DNA of 7,768 bases from GCA-1730015 sp964550655 (lineage in GTDB: Bacteria > Pseudomonadota > Gammaproteobacteria > Granulosicoccales > Granulosicoccaceae): NCBI GenBank assembly GCA_964550655.1, contig CAZKAQ010000156.1, positions 1-7,768 on the forward strand. Reading direction: 5' to 3'. The position numbers were made by a program, and so were the translations under genes. The notes under the pieces are model-generated. The model was not told the origin of the DNA and ran no database searches. It saw only the letters and a program-made list of their open reading frames with translations. Positions within the stretch are counted from its first letter, which is position 1, and every line of letters begins with the position of its first letter. Below, in pieces: positions 6,300 to 7,768 of this stretch.

Positions 6300-6347
6300 A
6301 ACACGTTAATATTTTCCATGTTAAATAACTGTACGTTAAATAGTCAA
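6298..6347. promoter_or_regulatory. Iterated GTTAA operator region upstream of hpaF
   Basis: On the plus strand GTTAA begins at 6305, 6320 and 6335, exactly 15 bases apart, within repeat units starting ACGTTAATA, ATGTTAAATA and ACGTTAAATA. Opposed half-sites create palindromes: TTAAC-AC-GTTAA (6298-6309), GTTA-AA-TAAC (6320-6329) and TAAC-TGTAC-GTTA (6326-6338). They cover the predicted -35 and -10 boxes and the first transcribed bases, where a repressor would block transcription. In E. coli this pathway is repressed by HpaR, a MarR-family dimer, and a MarR-type protein is the natural candidate here; no such gene is in the window. The pattern is visible; its function is inferred. Confidence 0.5.
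6318..6347 (-). promoter_or_regulatory. Probable sigma-70 promoter of the hpa operon
   Basis: On the minus strand TTGACT (6342-6347, five of six to TTGACA) is followed after 18 bases by TAACAT (6318-6323, four of six to TATAAT). Transcription would start near 6311, giving a leader of about 22 bases before the hpaF GTG. It lies in the only sizeable gap (117 bases) upstream of the operon. The -10 match and the 18-base spacer are not ideal, so this would be a moderate promoter. Direct mapping is absent. Confidence 0.5.
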
Positions 6348-6405
6348 CTCTGTATCCGATAGCTTGATCCACACCGTCTTCTTGCTGATAGATTTGTCCT
6401 GTCTG

Positions 6406-7380
6406 TTAATTCTTTTTAGCAAGATCAACTATGTGCAGGTACACTCCGTACACAACTTCCTTCATCTTTTCATAGTCGAGTGTGTCGTATGTGTCAGTAT
6501 CGGTATGATAATTCATGTTCCGATAGAACGCGGTATCGGTGACCATCACGGCAGGCATATTCAAAGACCAATAGTTACGGTGGTCTGAAAAATCAATACC
6601 ACGAATTGACGCAGGTGCGTTAATAGAATACGCCTCCAGGCTTGTGTTTGCATTTATCGTAGATTTCAATTTGCTTGCCTGAGTATCAAGAGTTTCACCA
6701 ACCACTGCAATGAAATTTCCCTGTTTAGGATAAAGTAGAGAGAGTGCTGAAAAAGGAAAACTCTGGCTATCAGGGCTCTTGGTATAGTAGCCAATCATTT
6801 CCAGAGAAATCATAAGCTGTACGTCCCGGTCTCTCACGGAGTTTGCATGGATGTAGCTTCCCATGCCCGGTCCCGCGAAGTAGGGCGATTCTTCGCAAGC
6901 ATAGGCAATCAACAAAATATTTGTTTCGACTGGAGTAACGCTCAACGCACGTGCCAGCTCTAATAATCCGGCAACACCACTCGCGTTATCGTCTGCACCC
7001 GGTAGTGTTGCAAAAGCATCATAGTGAGCACCTACAATGATTACCTCACGAGTATCCGGCCCGAAGCTGGAAAGCACATTTGAAAAGGATTTGTTGTCAT
7101 ACGAGTACGTTTGTAGATAGGTTTTCGGGTTCCACTTCAGTAATTCTTCTCTGATGTAATTAGCAGAATTCTGTAACTCGGCTGGTTTGGCACAGGTACG
7201 AGGAATCAATTCCTCGCTGAGCACTCTCACGTGCTTTTGCAAAATGGATGAATCAAATTCGAAACCGATAGAGTTTTCCAGTTCTCTTTGAAAGGTCGGC
7301 ATTGTAGTTGCGTAAACGATAACGCCTAAAAATATAGCAACAACTACTGCTAAAACCTGGAGGGTCTTCAAGATGTGCAT
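6406..7380 (-). CDS. Exported M28 family zinc metallopeptidase
   Basis: This 324-residue protein has a short basic N-terminus, then a hydrophobic stretch (about 7-24) that acts as a signal peptide or anchor. VYA-T (22-25) is a possible signal-peptidase I site and there is no lipobox cysteine. The catalytic domain is expected in the periplasm or outside. The co-catalytic two-zinc set looks complete: His119 and Asp121 in GAHYDA, Asp130/Asp131 in PGADDNASG, Glu163 and Glu164 in ACEES, Glu194 in SLEMIGYY and His292 in NYHTDTDT. SDHRNYW (265-271) is also typical. Family members are aminopeptidases or carboxypeptidases; the substrate cannot be told. The ATG has only a weak ribosome site (AAGG 11 bases upstream). 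It ends 117 bases before hpaF with no visible terminator, so some read-through into the operon is possible. No functional link to the operon is evident. Confidence 0.88.
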   Translation of the reverse strand: MHILKTLQVLAVVVAIFLGVIVYATTMPTFQRELENSIGFEFDSSILQKHVRVLSEELIPRTCAKPAELQNSANYIREELLKWNPKTYLQTYSYDNKSFSNVLSSFGPDTREVIIVGAHYDAFATLPGADDNASGVAGLLELARALSVTPVETNILLIAYACEESPYFAGPGMGSYIHANSVRDRDVQLMISLEMIGYYTKSPDSQSFPFSALSLLYPKQGNFIAVVGETLDTQASKLKSTINANTSLEAYSINAPASIRGIDFSDHRNYWSLNMPAVMVTDTAFYRNMNYHTDTDTYDTLDYEKMKEVVYGVYLHIVDLAKKN

Positions 7381-7406
7381 CTACTTTTCTGCCTTAGCGC
7401 CTTACG

Positions 7407-7432
7407 AAGTGACGCCGGTTAGGGCGTCACTT
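7407..7432. terminator. Perfect 10-bp hairpin, possible transcription terminator
   Basis: AAGTGACGCC (7407-7416) and GGCGTCACTT (7423-7432) are perfect inverted copies around the 6-base loop GGTTAG. It lies between the stop of the broken metalloprotease gene (7444) and the start of the M28 gene (7380), the place for a terminator of the former. On the minus strand it is followed by CGTAAGG, not a U-run, so it is not a classical intrinsic terminator in that direction. On the plus strand a T/A-rich tail follows, but no plus-strand gene ends here. It could instead be a processing or regulatory stem in the M28 leader. Confidence 0.45.
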
Positions 7433-7443
7433 TGCTTAAATTA

Positions 7444-7768
7444 TTATATATTTTCAGCGACATACTTTGGTACATCTATTTTATCACCCTGGCTTGTATA
7501 GTGAGAATCAAGCCTGTAAGCCATTTTTTCTAATGGAGCAGCATCGTAGCCATATTGTTGTAGCTCCTCGATATATCTTTGGATAAAGCCAGCTCCCCCA
7601 GGTTTCCCCACTGGGCTACATGGACAAGCTCGTGAAAATGTAGCCTAAGAATTTCTGCCGCCTGAGGGATTATATAATATGTATTTTTATAGGTAACTCC
7701 ATTGACTGTCATGTCAATGAAGGTTGCCTGCAATCACAACATTACACTGGGAATCATGCCTCAGTTTC
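7444..7768 (-). pseudogene. Frameshifted HExxH metalloprotease-like gene, 5' end unresolved
   Basis: The upstream frame, readable from about 7733, encodes FIDMTVNGVTYKNTYYI and the zinc-protease motif HFHELVHVAQWGNLG. It then runs off into an early TAG ending at 7530. Another frame continues the expected sequence as GFIQRYIEELQQYGYDAAPL and EKMAYRLDSHY, ending at a TAA (7444-7446). Adding one G to the G5 run (C5 at 7595-7599 on the plus strand) joins them as WGNLGGAGFIQRY. Upstream, the HELVH frame has TGA stops at 7734-7736 and 7761-7763 and no good start, so there may be a second lesion or the true start lies in another frame beyond the window. HELVHVAQW followed by a helix and a late APLE..AY segment is typical of small bacterial HExxH proteins of unknown role. 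A sequencing error at the homopolymer is the alternative for the first lesion. Confidence 0.65.

Noticed and set aside
7391..7432. Possible integron attC site around the GGTTAG/CTAACC loop
   Set aside because: The core-like strings do not match the GTTRRRY/RYYYAAC consensus, no complementary partner site is found at the expected distance, and there is no integrase or cassette pattern.
7700..7719. 7-bp inverted repeat CATTGAC...GTCAATG
   Set aside because: It lies within the codons for the IDMTVNG segment of the metalloprotease-like protein. It is short and readily explained by chance.
1..7768. CRISPR arrays, tRNA or rRNA genes, transposase genes, prophage or defence genes
   Set aside because: I looked on both strands and found no regularly spaced repeats, cloverleaf-like segments or recognisable protein motifs of these kinds.

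Overview
The window looks like a piece of a proteobacterial chromosome, most likely a gammaproteobacterium of moderate GC. This is inferred from gene content, Shine-Dalgarno sites and codon use; no marker gene is present to prove it. Every convincing gene lies on the minus strand, so the window reads biologically from right to left.

Right end (about 6400-7768). A broken gene for a small HExxH zinc-metalloprotease-like protein is split by a one-base frameshift at a G5 run. A perfect 10-bp hairpin follows it, and then an intact, probably exported M28 family peptidase. Nothing ties these genes to the catabolic operon downstream. The DNA is visibly more AT-rich than the operon.

Centre (1715-6288). 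This is a compact meta-cleavage operon for homoprotocatechuate (3,4-dihydroxyphenylacetate), transcribed hpaF-hpaE-hpaD-hpaG-hpaH. The genes are coupled by a 1-base overlap, a zero-base junction, a 40-base gap and a 4-base ATGA overlap. HpaD opens the ring and HpaE oxidises the semialdehyde. HpaF tautomerises the product, HpaG decarboxylates and/or isomerises it, and HpaH hydrates the resulting dienoate. The final aldolase (HpaI), succinate semialdehyde dehydrogenase, the hydroxylase HpaBC, a transporter and a regulator are not in the window. The dioxygenase is the type I (vicinal-oxygen-chelate) form known from Brevibacterium and Arthrobacter, not the LigB-like form of E. coli. HpaG is a single-domain protein, whereas the E. 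coli enzyme has two fused domains. Upstream of hpaF lies a probable sigma-70 promoter overlaid by GTTAA half-sites at 15-bp intervals, a likely repressor operator.

Left part (353-1648). The last gene on the strand, 66 bases after hpaH, encodes a cytochrome P450. It resembles the haem domain of the CYP116 group but has no fused reductase. It carries Ile where P450s normally have the oxygen-activating threonine of helix I. Its position suggests it prepares a substrate for the pathway, for example by ring hydroxylation or O-demethylation, but this is inference.

Left edge (1-352). Apart from a possible 21-codon tail of a plus-strand gene, this region is non-coding. It holds palindromic REP-like elements and a decayed direct duplication that includes the end of that possible gene.

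I see no wholly new system. The points most worth following are the P450 with its altered helix I inside an aromatic-acid operon, and the iterated operator.
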